64,000 nt of DNA, taken from the NCBI RefSeq assembly GCF_041053055.1, contig NZ_CP163443.1, forward strand, positions 1,674,001 through 1,738,000, read 5' to 3'. The position numbers were made by a program, and so were the translations under genes. This document shows positions 32,415 to 40,796 of this stretch, piece after piece (positions within the stretch are counted from its first letter, which is position 1; each line of letters opens with the position of its first letter). The notes beneath the pieces were generated by a model. The model saw only the letters and a list, made by a program, of their open reading frames with translations. It was not told the origin of the DNA and did no database searches. The DNA comes from Streptomyces sp. R41 (GTDB lineage: Bacteria; Actinomycetota; Actinomycetes; Streptomycetales; Streptomycetaceae).

Positions 32415-34157
32415 TCACGCCCCGGCCTCCTTCGTGGTCACCGTGGCGCGCACCTGGGCGCCGGCCAACTCCTCCGGAAGATGGAACCGTGCCAGGATCG
32501 CCGCCGTCCCGGCCGGCACCCGGCCCGGCGTGGCCAGTGACACCAGCATCATCGTCACGAATCCGAGCGGTACGGACCACAGGGCCGGCCAGGCGAGGAG
32601 CGCGTGCAGGGAGCCCGTGCCCGGATAGCCCGCCATGGTCGCGCCGACCGCGACCAGTGCGGAGCCGCCGCCGATCAGCATCCCGGCGGCCGCGCCCGGC
32701 GGGGTCAGCCGCCGCCACCAGATGCCGAGTACCAGCAAGGGGCAGAAGGAGGAGGCGGAGACGGCGAACGCGAGCCCCACCGCGTCGGCCACCGGCAGCC
32801 CGCCCACCAGCACGCTCGCCGCGAGCGGCACCGCCATCGCGAGCACGGTGCCGAGCCGGAAGTGCCGTACCCCACGCGTGGGCAGCACGTCCTGGGTGAG
32901 CACGCCCGCCACCGCCATGGTCAGTCCGGACGCGGTCGACAGGAACGCCGCGAAGGCGCCGCCCGCCACCAGTGCGCCCAGGAGGTCCGCGCCCACTCCG
33001 CCGATCATCCGGTCGGGCAGCAGCAACACGGCGGCGTCCGCGTCCCCGGTGAGGCTGAGCTCGGGGGCGTACAGCCGACCCAACGCCCCGTAGACGGGCG
33101 GGAGGAGATAGAAGGCGCCGATCAGGCCGAGCACGGCGACCGTGGTACGGCGGGCGGCGACGCCGTGCGGGCTGGTGTAGAAGCGGACGACCACATGCGG
33201 CAGTCCCATCGTGCCGAGGAAGGTGGCGAGGATCAGTCCGTACGTGGCGTACAGCGGGCGTTCCTCGCGCCCGGCCGCCAGCGAGGTCGACATGCCGCCG
33301 TTGCTGCCGCGGTCGGCCACCGGGACCGGGTCGCCCTTGGCGAAGGTGAGCCGGGTGCCGCGGTCGATGTGGTGGACGCCCGCGGATAGTTCGACGCGCT
33401 CGCCCTCGTACCGCCGTCCGTCGACGCCGCCCGTGGCCGTGACGCCCAACGGCCGGGAGAGCTTCAGGTCGAGAGTGTCGTCGACGCGTACGACCCGCTG
33501 TTCGCGGAAGGTCGCCGGTTCGTCGAAGGTTTCACGGGGTGCGCCGTGGGCCTGCCAGGCGAGGACCAGGAAGAGCGCGGGGACCAGCAGCGCGGTGAGC
33601 TTGAGCCAGTACTGGAAGGCCTGCACGAAGGTGATGCTGCGCATGCCGCCCGCGGCGACGGTGGCGACCACGACGACGGCCACGAGCACCCCGCCGAACC
33701 AGTCGGGCGCGTCGGTCAGCACGGCCAACGTCAGTCCCGCGCCCTGCAGTTGAGGCAGCAGATACAGCCAGCCGACGCCGACGACGAAGGCGCCGGCCAG
33801 CCGGCGCACCGCCTCCGAGCCGAGCCGCGCCTCCGCGAAGTCCGGCAGGGTGTAGGCGCCGGAGCGGCGCAGCGGGGCCGCGACGAACAGCAGCAGTACC
33901 AGGTAGCCCGCCGTGTAGCCGACCGGGTACCAGAGCATGTCCGGGCCCTGGACCAGCACAAGGCCGGCGATGCCCAGGAAGGAGGCGGCGGAGAGGTACT
34001 CGCCGCTGATCGCGGCCGCGTTGAGCCGGGGGCCCACGGTGCGCGAGGCGACGTAGAAGTCGGAGGTGGTCCGGGAGATGCGCAGGCCGAAGGCGCCGAC
34101 CAGGACGGTGGCGACGACGACGAGGGCGACCGCGGGGACGGCGTAGTTCTGGTCCAC
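32415..34157 (-). CDS. Sodium:solute symporter (acetate/carboxylate type)
   Basis: A 580-residue SSS-family transporter most like ActP/MctC carboxylate symporters. It has about thirteen hydrophobic helices from VPAVALVVVATVLVGAFGL at the N-terminus. Family motifs include FYVASRTVGPRLNAAAISGEYLSAASFLGIAG (sodium site) and a conserved PHVVVRFYTS. A periplasmic insertion (about 200-285, FREQRVVRVDDTLDL) matches the ActP group. It starts with GTG 3 bp after the DUF485 gene, the usual pairing for acetate-type symporters. The flanking LytTR/LytS genes suggest substrate-induced expression; acetate, pyruvate and similar acids are candidates. Confidence 0.9.
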   Translation of the reverse strand: MDQNYAVPAVALVVVATVLVGAFGLRISRTTSDFYVASRTVGPRLNAAAISGEYLSAASFLGIAGLVLVQGPDMLWYPVGYTAGYLVLLLFVAAPLRRSGAYTLPDFAEARLGSEAVRRLAGAFVVGVGWLYLLPQLQGAGLTLAVLTDAPDWFGGVLVAVVVVATVAAGGMRSITFVQAFQYWLKLTALLVPALFLVLAWQAHGAPRETFDEPATFREQRVVRVDDTLDLKLSRPLGVTATGGVDGRRYEGERVELSAGVHHIDRGTRLTFAKGDPVPVADRGSNGGMSTSLAAGREERPLYATYGLILATFLGTMGLPHVVVRFYTSPHGVAARRTTVAVLGLIGAFYLLPPVYGALGRLYAPELSLTGDADAAVLLLPDRMIGGVGADLLGALVAGGAFAAFLSTASGLTMAVAGVLTQDVLPTRGVRHFRLGTVLAMAVPLAASVLVGGLPVADAVGLAFAVSASSFCPLLVLGIWWRRLTPPGAAAGMLIGGGSALVAVGATMAGYPGTGSLHALLAWPALWSVPLGFVTMMLVSLATPGRVPAGTAAILARFHLPEELAGAQVRATVTTKEAGA

Positions 34158-34160
34158 GGT

Positions 34161-34520
34161 TCAGCGGTCCTCGACCAGGCGCACGAAGTCCTTCTCGTTG
34201 CGCTCCGCCCGGCGTACGTACCAGCGCGCGAGCAGTACCAGCGGTGGGTACACGCAGAATCCGAGCACGGCCCACTCCAGGCTCGCGCCGTCCGGCATCG
34301 CGGCGAAGACGAGGGGCAGCGGGCCCACGAGCAGCACCAGGACGGCGAACACCACGAGGGCGACGCGGAGTTGACTGCGCATCAGGGAGCGGACGTAGGT
34401 GTGGCCGAGCGTGGTCTGTTCGTCGATCTCGGTCCTGGGCCGGTAGTAGCCGGACGTCCGGCGGGTGTGCCGGGGCACACCGGTGACGACCACGCGGCGT
34501 TCGGTCGGGTCCTGCGGCAC
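34161..34520 (-). CDS. DUF485 membrane protein
   Basis: A 119-residue membrane protein of the DUF485 (YjcH) family, which travels with ActP-type symporters and probably assists them. Two helices are clear (LRVALVVFAVLVLLVGPLPLV and WAVLGFCVYPPLVLLARWYV), followed by the basic RRAERNEKDFVRLVEDR tail. It overlaps neither neighbour but is only 3 bp from the symporter start and 10 bp from the regulator stop, so all are one operon. Confidence 0.88.
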   Translation of the reverse strand: MPQDPTERRVVVTGVPRHTRRTSGYYRPRTEIDEQTTLGHTYVRSLMRSQLRVALVVFAVLVLLVGPLPLVFAAMPDGASLEWAVLGFCVYPPLVLLARWYVRRAERNEKDFVRLVEDR

Positions 34521-34530
34521 GCGGCCCTCC

Positions 34531-35286
34531 TCAGCTCGTGGTCCGGCGCAGCAGCAGATCGCGCAGTTCGCGCGCGTGCCGGCGGCTGACCTGGAGTTCG
34601 ACGGAGTCGACGAGGACGCTCACCGTACCCGCGTCCAGGCGGAGTTCGCCGATGTGGCGCAGGGCGACGAGGTGGCGCCGGTGGATGCGGACGAAGCCGC
34701 GGGAGCGCCAGCGCTCTTCGAGGGTGGACAGCGGGATGCGTACGAGGTGACTGCCCTGGGCGGTGTGCAGGCGGGCGTAGTCGCCGTGCGCCTCGACGTG
34801 GGTGATGTCCTCGACGGCCACGAAGCGGGTCACACCGCCGAGTTCGACGGATATGTGGTCGGGGTCGGGCTCGTGCACAGGAATCAGCGGTGCCGTGTCC
34901 CGGAGTTGGGCGGCCCGCCGGACGGCCTCGGCGAGCCGCTCCCGGCGGACGGGTTTGAGGACGTAGTCGACGGCCTTGAGGTCGAAGGCCTGCACGGCGA
35001 AGCCCTCATGCGCGGTGACGAACACGACGAGCGGCGGTTTGGCGAAGCCCGTGAGCAGCCGGGCGAGGTCGAGCCCGTCGAGGCCGGGCATGTGGATGTC
35101 GAGGAAGACGACGTCGATCGCCTCGGGCCCGTCGGGTCCGGACTCCAGCGCCCGGTTGATCCGGCGCAGCGCCTCGGTCGCGTCGCTCGCGCCCTCGGCG
35201 CTGCTGACGCGTGGATCGGCGTTCAGCAGATAGAGGAGTTCCTCGAGGGACGGTTGTTCGTCGTCGACGGCGAGCGCGCGCAGCAT
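34531..35286 (-). CDS. LytTR-family response regulator
   Basis: A 251-residue response regulator, first gene of the operon. The receiver domain (1-125) has AVDDEQPS with the acidic pair, the phospho-acceptor in VVFLDIHMPGLDGLDLA (Asp near residue 58) and the lysine in DYVLKPV. The LytTR DNA-binding domain (about 145-245) includes VEAHGDYARLHTAQGSHLVR and FVRIHRRHLVALRHI. ATG 35286 is preferred; upstream coding would overlap the divergent AsnC gene. It presumably responds to the LytS-like kinase at 30969 and controls the symporter. Confidence 0.9.
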   Translation of the reverse strand: MLRALAVDDEQPSLEELLYLLNADPRVSSAEGASDATEALRRINRALESGPDGPEAIDVVFLDIHMPGLDGLDLARLLTGFAKPPLVVFVTAHEGFAVQAFDLKAVDYVLKPVRRERLAEAVRRAAQLRDTAPLIPVHEPDPDHISVELGGVTRFVAVEDITHVEAHGDYARLHTAQGSHLVRIPLSTLEERWRSRGFVRIHRRHLVALRHIGELRLDAGTVSVLVDSVELQVSRRHARELRDLLLRRTTS

Positions 35287-35409
35287 GAGAGTGGAGTGTA
35301 AGAGCGATTCCGGCGACTGGACATGTGCGGGGCGTGGACGTTGCCGCTGGATGCGGCACGGATGTTGCGCCGGACGGGGCGTGGGCGGCGCGCTGGATAC
35401 AGTGCCGCC

Positions 35410-35913
35410 ATGAACAGCAAGCCCGCGATGTTCGACGACCTCGACCGCAAGATCATCACGGCCCTGATGGCCAATGCCAGGACGAGCTTCGCGGAGATCG
35501 GCGCGGCGATCGGCCTGTCCGCCACCGCGGTCAAGCGCCGCGTCGACCGGCTGCGCGAGACCGGCGTGATCACCGGGTTCACGGCCACGGTGAAGCCGAC
35601 GGCGCTCGGGTGGCGCACGGAGGCGTACGTGGAGGTGTACTGCGAGGGCGCGGCCCCGCCCCGGCGGCTCGCGGAAGTGGTCCGCAACCATCCGGAGATC
35701 ACCGCGGCGATGACCGTGACCGGGGGCGCGGACGCGCTGCTGCATGTGCGCGCCACGGACGTGGAGCACTTCGAGGAGGTACTGGAGCGGATCCGTGCCG
35801 AGCCCTTCATCCGGAAGACGATCAGCTACATGGTGCTGTCCCACCTGCTGCCGGAGGCCCCGGAGGCGGGCGCGACCCACGCCGCACCGGATGACGCAGC
35901 AACCGTGCGCTGA
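35410..35913 (+). CDS. Lrp/AsnC-family regulator
   Basis: A 167-residue AsnC-type regulator. The N-terminal helix-turn-helix (about 8-60) reads LDRKIITALMANARTSFAEI, SATAVKRRVDRLRETGVI. The C-terminal RAM ligand-binding domain includes VEVYCEGAAPPRRLAEVV, TGGADALLHVRATDVEHFEEVL and the closing RTISYMVL-like segment. ATG 35410 gives standard length. It lies 125 bp upstream of ddaH and rocD on the same strand, with a perfect palindrome in between, so it likely responds to arginine or ornithine and controls those genes. Confidence 0.9.
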   Translation: MNSKPAMFDDLDRKIITALMANARTSFAEIGAAIGLSATAVKRRVDRLRETGVITGFTATVKPTALGWRTEAYVEVYCEGAAPPRRLAEVVRNHPEITAAMTVTGGADALLHVRATDVEHFEEVLERIRAEPFIRKTISYMVLSHLLPEAPEAGATHAAPDDAATVR

Positions 35914-35923
35914 CCCCCCGGAT

Positions 35924-35942
35924 TGCGCAGCAAAGCTGCGCA
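35924..35942. promoter_or_regulatory. Palindromic operator upstream of ddaH-rocD
   Basis: TGCGCAGC-AAA-GCTGCGCA is a perfect 8-3-8 palindrome. Extra half-sites (GCGCAGC) lie at about 35945-35951, and a GACGCAGC at about 35893 within the AsnC gene end. AsnC proteins bind repeated palindromes of this sort. A terminator role is less likely, since no T-run follows. Confidence 0.65.
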
Positions 35943-36038
35943 CACGCGCAGCTCTCGTCGCTTGTCGCCCGTATCCCCCGCTTCTTACCGTGGAGGCACA
36001 CCCCCAGCCGACACCGCAGGAAGCGGAGGAACCTCTCT

Positions 36039-36851
36039 GTGCCCGACAGCCGTGTGCCGCGCCCCCGGCGCTTCCTCGTCTGCGAACCCAGACACTTCGC
36101 CGTGCAGTACGCGATCAATCCCTGGATGCATCCCGACACCCCCGTGGATGTCGACCTGGCCCGCGACCAGTGGCAGGCGCTGATCCGCGCCTACCGCGCC
36201 CACGGGCACACGGTCGACTCCGTCGAGCCCGTCGCCGACCTCCCCGACATGGTGTTCGCGGCGAATTCCGCGCTCGTCCTGTCTGGCCGTGTCTTCGGCT
36301 CGCTCTTCCACGCGCCGCAGCGCCGCCCCGAGTCCACCGCGTACGAGACCTGGTTCAAGGCGGCCGGTTTCGACGTCTACCGCCCCGAGTCGGTATGCGA
36401 GGGCGAGGGCGACCTGGTCCCGACGGGCCGGTACGTCCTGGCCGGCACCGGATTCCGTACGACCCCCGAGGCCCATCGCGAGGTCCAGGAGTTCTTCGGC
36501 GTCCCGGTGATCAGCCTCCAGCTGGTGGACCCGCGGTTCTACCACCTGGACACGGCCCTCTTCGTTCTGGACGACGAGAACATCGCGTACTACCCGCAGG
36601 CGTTCTCGCCGGGCAGTCGCGAGGTCCTCACGCGCCTGTTCCCGGACGCGGTTCTGGCGACCCGCGAGGACGCCATGGCCTTCGGCCTCAACTCCGTCTC
36701 GGACGGCCGCCACGTCTTCATCTCGCCGCGCGCCGAAGCCCTCGCCGACCAGCTCGTACGCCACGGCTACGTCCCCGTCCCCGTCGACCTCTCGGAGTTC
36801 CACAAGGCCGGCGGCGGCATCAAGTGCTGCACTCAGGAGATCCGTTCATGA
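36039..36851 (+). CDS. ddaH: Dimethylarginine dimethylaminohydrolase
   Basis: A 270-residue amidinotransferase-fold hydrolase that turns N,N-dimethylarginine into citrulline and dimethylamine. Family landmarks are FLVCEPRHFAVQYAINPWM, DMVFAANSALV (substrate-binding acids), FYHLDTALFVLDDENIAYY (catalytic His) and the C-terminal nucleophile in GGGIKCCTQEI (Cys near residue 264). It starts with GTG 36039. Its stop overlaps the rocD start by ATGA, coupling arginine-derivative and ornithine breakdown. Some relatives act on arginine or other guanidines, so exact substrate is likely but not certain. Confidence 0.88.
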   Translation: MPDSRVPRPRRFLVCEPRHFAVQYAINPWMHPDTPVDVDLARDQWQALIRAYRAHGHTVDSVEPVADLPDMVFAANSALVLSGRVFGSLFHAPQRRPESTAYETWFKAAGFDVYRPESVCEGEGDLVPTGRYVLAGTGFRTTPEAHREVQEFFGVPVISLQLVDPRFYHLDTALFVLDDENIAYYPQAFSPGSREVLTRLFPDAVLATREDAMAFGLNSVSDGRHVFISPRAEALADQLVRHGYVPVPVDLSEFHKAGGGIKCCTQEIRS

Positions 36852-38074
36852 CCGCTCCCACCCGTACGCGCACCTCCGCCGACCTGATCCGCGCCGAGGC
36901 GCCCGTCCTCGCGCACAACTACCACCCGCTGCCCGTGGTGGTCGCCCGCGCCGAGGGCACCTGGGTCGAGGACGTCGAGGGACGCCGCTATCTCGACATG
37001 CTGGCGGGCTACTCGGCGCTCAACTTCGGCCACCGCAACCCGGTGCTGATAGAGGCGGCGCATCAGCAGCTCGACCGGCTGACGCTCACCTCGCGCGCCT
37101 TCCACAACGACCAGCTGGCCCAATTCGCCGAGTCGCTGGCCGAGTTGACGGGCCTGGACATGGTCCTGCCGATGAACACGGGCGCGGAGGCCGTGGAGAG
37201 CGCCATCAAGGTGGCCCGCAAATGGGCGTACGAGGTGAAGGGCGTCGCACCGGACCAGGCGACGATCGTCGTGGCCGCCGACAACTTCCACGGCCGTACG
37301 ACGACCATCGTCAGTTTCTCCACGGACGAGACGGCCCGCACGGGCTTCGGCCCCTTCACCCCCGGTTTCCGTGTCGTCCCCTACAACGACCTCGCCGCGC
37401 TCGAAGCGGCGGTCGACGAGACGACCGCGGCCGTGCTGATCGAGCCCATTCAGGGCGAGGCGGGCGTCGTCATCCCCGACGACGGCTACCTCACCGGCGT
37501 ACGCGAACTGACCCGACGCACCGGCTGCCTGTTCATCGCGGACGAGATCCAGTCGGGCCTCGGCCGCACGGGCACCACCCTCGCCGTCGACCACGAGGAC
37601 GTCGTCCCGGACCTGCTGCTGCTCGGCAAGGCGCTCGGCGGCGGCATCGTGCCGGTCTCCGCGGTGGTCGGCCGCCGGGATGTGCTCGGAGTGCTGCGGC
37701 CCGGCGAGCACGGCTCCACGTTCGGCGGCAATCCGCTCGCCGCGGCGGTCGGTTCGGCCGTCGTCGAGCTCCTTGAGACCGGTGAATTCCAGCGCCGGGC
37801 CACAGAGTTGGGCGTGGTGCTGCGGGGCGGCCTCGCGGCGCTCGTGGGCAAGGGCGTCGAGGGCTTCCGCTCGCGCGGGCTGTGGGCGGGCGTCGACATC
37901 GACCCGGCCATCGGCACGGGGCGCGAGATCAGCGAGGGCCTGATGCGCGAAGGGATCCTGGTCAAGGACACCCACGGCTCGACCATCCGGCTGGCACCGC
38001 CGCTGACCATCACCGGCGAGGAACTCCGGTCGGCGCTCGGGGCGTTGGAGAAGGTCCTGACGCAAGGGGTCTGA
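36848..38074 (+). CDS. rocD: Ornithine aminotransferase
   Basis: A 408-residue class III PLP aminotransferase, converting ornithine and 2-oxoglutarate to glutamate semialdehyde and glutamate. Motifs are GYSALNFGHRNP, LPMNTGAEAVESAIKVARKW, LIEPIQGEAGVVIPDDGYL, FIADEIQSGLGRTGT (PLP Asp) and LGKALGGGIVPVSAVVG, whose Lys binds PLP (about residue 260). STFGGNPLAAAVG lies further on. All match RocD closely. It is the second gene of the ddaH-rocD operon downstream of an AsnC regulator. The accessory region begins 25 bp past its stop. Confidence 0.94.
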   Translation: MTAPTRTRTSADLIRAEAPVLAHNYHPLPVVVARAEGTWVEDVEGRRYLDMLAGYSALNFGHRNPVLIEAAHQQLDRLTLTSRAFHNDQLAQFAESLAELTGLDMVLPMNTGAEAVESAIKVARKWAYEVKGVAPDQATIVVAADNFHGRTTTIVSFSTDETARTGFGPFTPGFRVVPYNDLAALEAAVDETTAAVLIEPIQGEAGVVIPDDGYLTGVRELTRRTGCLFIADEIQSGLGRTGTTLAVDHEDVVPDLLLLGKALGGGIVPVSAVVGRRDVLGVLRPGEHGSTFGGNPLAAAVGSAVVELLETGEFQRRATELGVVLRGGLAALVGKGVEGFRSRGLWAGVDIDPAIGTGREISEGLMREGILVKDTHGSTIRLAPPLTITGEELRSALGALEKVLTQGV

Positions 38075-38099
38075 CACCGACGGCGATCTGGCAAGGGCG

Positions 38100-38408
38100 T
38101 CACCCCCGCTGGTGCGAGGCGATCCTGGCGGCGGAGGTTCCGAGGCCGGTGGGGCCGTGGAGGAGGCGCTCCGCGGGCCCTCGCGTGGAGCGGCCGGGTC
38201 GGCGGTACCACTCGTTGTCGCCGGCCATCCAGTCCTGGAGCGTTCTGACGTACCCGAGGACGTTCTCGGACACGTCCGGCCCCAGTTCCGCGAGGAGCTG
38301 GGGCAGTTCCGTGTCGGTGGTCTCCTCGAATTCGCGGATCCGGGCGGCGAACCGGTCGTAGGCGATGTCCACGGCCTGCTGCAGCTCGCAGTCGAGGAAC
38401 CGCTGGCA
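38100..38408 (-). pseudogene. Terpene synthase C-terminal fragment
   Basis: The minus frame from the break at about 38408 reads RFLDCELQQAVDIAYDRF, then REFEETTDTELPQLLAELG, and YVRTLQDWMAGDNEWYRR. It ends GPTGLGTSAARI before the stop at 38100. This is the C-terminal helix bundle pattern of actinobacterial class I terpene synthases (the family of geosmin, germacradienol and methylisoborneol synthases). The metal-binding DDxxD and NSE motifs, normally upstream, are absent. The upstream side abuts an integrase fragment, so the gene was cut by insertion or deletion. Which terpene synthase it came from cannot be told. Confidence 0.65.
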
Positions 38409-38533
38409 TCACGGACGTCGCCGAGTGGATGGGCCACAAGTCGATCGAGGTCACGTTCCGTATCTACCGGCATCCGTTGCCGTCATCGATCGGTAGAGCT
38501 GCAAAGCTGCGTGAGCTGTCGCTCTGCTTGCCG
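38405..38533 (+). pseudogene. Tyrosine integrase C-terminal fragment
   Basis: The plus frame reads GITDVAEWMGHKSIEVTFRI, then YRHPLPSSIGRAAKLRELSL. This is the end of a phage-type tyrosine recombinase: MGHKSIEVT...YRH holds the last conserved His region and the catalytic Tyr of YRH. Nothing of the catalytic domain upstream remains. The fragment meets the terpene synthase remnant head-on at about 38405, marking a recombination scar at the edge of the accessory region. Confidence 0.75.
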
Positions 38534-39008
38534 GGAGGCGGCAGCGGGCCCGGCGGGCCGAGTGTTGGCGGCCTGCCTATGGTCCACATTCAAGGAAGCT
38601 CGGTGGAGTCCTATGTGACGGTGCGGCGAGCCCACTTGCAGCAATTCTCGGAAAGCGCAATCCACCGAGGGATGTCTTCCGTATCCATTCACAGGAGGCA
38701 ACCCCTCCAGACAAACAGATCCGCGATGCCGGGACCCACATGGCGAACCAGCGCGCGATGTCCCTGAGCGTCACCCGACATCGCAGGTACGGCCCGGTCG
38801 GCTCAGCGCGGAGCACTGATCCTCTTTGCCTGCAGCAGCCTTGATGGCCAAGGCTCCGACCATGTGCGCGGCCTGGCAAGCGACAAGGCCTCAACAGTGC
38901 TCACCGCGCGACCCGGCTCATGCTGCGTCGATCGGCGTGGCGGAACACGGCCGATTGCTGTCTTCCGTAGAGCCCCTTTGCTCCATGCACTGAACACCTG
39001 GAGTCACG
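38534..39008. other. No recognisable gene
   Basis: Open frames on both strands lack family resemblance and ribosome binding sites. The stretch lies directly beyond the integrase fragment and is probably decayed mobile DNA. A short AT-richer segment at about 38960-39005 may carry the promoter of the next membrane protein gene. Confidence 0.35.
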
Positions 39009-39497
39009 ATGAACTCCACCAATGCTGTCGAAGCCACCTCGACGGGTCTGGTCGAAGCCACCTCGACGGGTTTGGGAGTGTGCTGCGCCGTTGGCAACAC
39101 GGTGCTGCACACGCTCCTCGTCCCTGATCACCTTGAGGAGATGTTCTACATCGGCGTCCTGTTCGTGGTGGGGAGCGCCATCATGCTCGTTGTGGCAGTA
39201 GCGCTCGTCATCATGAAACACCCCTTGGTCGCTTGGCTGACCGGGACACTCGTCAGCCTCGGCATGATCGTCGGTTTTGCGCTGTCGCGTACTGTCGGCC
39301 TGCCGGGCGGCTACTACGAAGCCGGCTGGGAGCCGCCATACGGCCCCCTGTCCTTGCTCGTCGAGGGGCTCTTTGTCCTTGCGTTCCTTGCCTGGCTCGG
39401 CGACCGGGCAGCCCATGGCGCCACGCCGAAACTGCTGTCCAGGTCGGACCACGAGCCGGTCGCGGTCGGGGCGGACGTTTCAACCGAGCGTCGCTGA
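39009..39497 (+). CDS. Hypothetical four-helix membrane protein
   Basis: A 162-residue protein with four predicted membrane helices (MFYIGVLFVVGSAIMLVVAVALVIM, LVAWLTGTLVSLGMIVGFAL, LSLLVEGLFVLAFLAWLG and a weaker first one at GVCCAVGNTVLHTLLV). The N-terminus duplicates TSTGLVEATSTGL, encoded by a direct repeat of GAAGCCACCTCGACGGGT (39029-39046 and 39053-39070). A conserved periplasmic VGLPGGYYEAGWEPPYGP looks functional. The family is unknown to me. It sits alone in the accessory region, upstream of a MerB-like fragment. Confidence 0.7.
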   Translation: MNSTNAVEATSTGLVEATSTGLGVCCAVGNTVLHTLLVPDHLEEMFYIGVLFVVGSAIMLVVAVALVIMKHPLVAWLTGTLVSLGMIVGFALSRTVGLPGGYYEAGWEPPYGPLSLLVEGLFVLAFLAWLGDRAAHGATPKLLSRSDHEPVAVGADVSTERR

Positions 39498-39779
39498 CTT
39501 GCGGCGCACGCGCTGGATACGGCGGATGCCGCCGCGGACTGCGTGTGCCCGCCGGTGGATGTCGTCGGCCGCGGCGGGCGGGGGCCCCTCGCTCCGGTGG
39601 CTGGGGGACTGCGCGAGGTCCAGCAGGCCGTGCTGCGCCACTTCGCGGCCACCGGCCACGCCCCCGGCATCGTGGAACGGGAAGCCGCTGCCGCCGCTCA
39701 CGGCCGTACTGCCGGAGAGGCGATGGCCGAGCTGAGCGGCGACGACTTCCGGGCGTCGCAGGTGCGCCGGGCGATGTAG
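39498..39779 (+). pseudogene. Truncated MerB-like (alkylmercury lyase family) fragment
   Basis: The plus frame around 39600-39760 reads LREVQQAVLRHFAATGHAPG, then AAAHGRTAGEAMAELSGDDF. I recognise this as the N-terminal winged-helix region of MerB-like/organomercurial-lyase-family proteins. The frame then fails: RASQVRRAM and a stop replace the expected continuation, and a duplicated GTGCGCCGGGCGATGT (39764-39779 and 39785-39800) marks the break. No intact start is evident. The family call is tentative; the truncation is clearer. Confidence 0.4.
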
Positions 39780-39800
39780 TCGCCAGTGCGCCGGGCGATG
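39764..39800. repeat. 16-bp direct repeat at a gene break
   Basis: GTGCGCCGGGCGATGT occurs twice, 21 bp apart, exactly where the MerB-like frame ends. It looks like a small duplication formed during decay of that gene. Confidence 0.7.
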
Positions 39801-39854
39801 TGGACGAAGACGCTGCCGGGCCGCGCCCTGTCCGTGCTCGCGGCGTGGGCCGGG

Positions 39855-40601
39855 TCAGGGCAGCTTCTGCAGCCCGGCACCGGTCAGTAGGTAACCCGGG
39901 GCGACGGTGGCGGCATCCGCCCGTACCAGCTCCACCAGCGCGGCGCCGGCGACCTCTGGAGTGAGCGGCTCGCCCATCTGCTGGAGGTACTCCTCCTCGG
40001 ACTGGCCGCTGCGAGCGGCGTACGCCCGAACCGCCGGCCGACCGAGGTCGGTCAGCGGCGTGAGCCGGGGCAGTACGGCGGTGAAGGTGATGCCCAGACC
40101 GGCGCGCTTCGCCTCGTCCTGGGCGTACCCCGTGATGAAGTGCTGGGTGGCCTTGGCGCCGGCGTACCCGCCGCTGAGCGGCGACCCGGCCAGCGCGGCG
40201 CCGCTGCTGACGACGATCACCCTGCTGCCGGGTCGCAGCGGCTTGAGCAGAGCCTCGCGCAGCCAGTGGAAGGCGATCCGGACATCGGTGTGCCAGTTGA
40301 CCGAGAACGTCTCCCACGTGTGGTGCTGCAGCGGACGCATCAGCGGGCTTGCGCCGGCCACCAGGATGACGACCTCCGGCTGATGGCGGTCGAGGAGGCT
40401 GCCCGCCACTGTGGCGTCGCCGGCATCGGCGGCCTCTTGCTGGATGGTGCGGCCGCCGTTGGCCGGCTCGGCGAACGCCGCCGCGGTGCGGGCCACGGCG
40501 ACCACTGGGGCGCCGGCCGCGGCGAAGGCCGTGGCGATCCCGCGGCCCAGGCCGCGGCTCGCACCGACGACGATGGTGGTCCTGCTGGACAGATCGCTCA
40601 T
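39855..40601 (-). CDS. SDR-family oxidoreductase
   Basis: A 248-residue short-chain dehydrogenase. The NAD(P)-binding TIVVGASRGLGRGIATAFAAAG opens the protein. VILVAGASPL replaces the usual NNAG segment. The catalytic region is VIVVSSGAALAGSP...GGYAGAKATQHFITGYAQ, with the Ser and the Tyr-x-x-x-Lys equivalent reading YAGAK. It is divergent from an ECF sigma factor gene across 195 bp, a common pairing in actinobacteria in which the sigma factor drives the oxidoreductase. The substrate is unknown. Confidence 0.88.
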   Translation of the reverse strand: MSDLSSRTTIVVGASRGLGRGIATAFAAAGAPVVAVARTAAAFAEPANGGRTIQQEAADAGDATVAGSLLDRHQPEVVILVAGASPLMRPLQHHTWETFSVNWHTDVRIAFHWLREALLKPLRPGSRVIVVSSGAALAGSPLSGGYAGAKATQHFITGYAQDEAKRAGLGITFTAVLPRLTPLTDLGRPAVRAYAARSGQSEEEYLQQMGEPLTPEVAGAALVELVRADAATVAPGYLLTGAGLQKLP

Positions 40602-40796
40602 TGTGTCCTCCACTGTTCCGCCCTCGCGGGCATCCAGACGCCGTACCGAGCCGACACCGCTGCTGCGCGGGTCGCGGTTGCGGACGCGTTCAATGGGACA
40701 GACACAGGGCGCGTCCGAAACTGGGCGCACTGGAGGTGACCAGTTCCGCCGGCCGTCGGTGTCAGTACACAGAGACGATCCAGACGGAGGTGGCAG

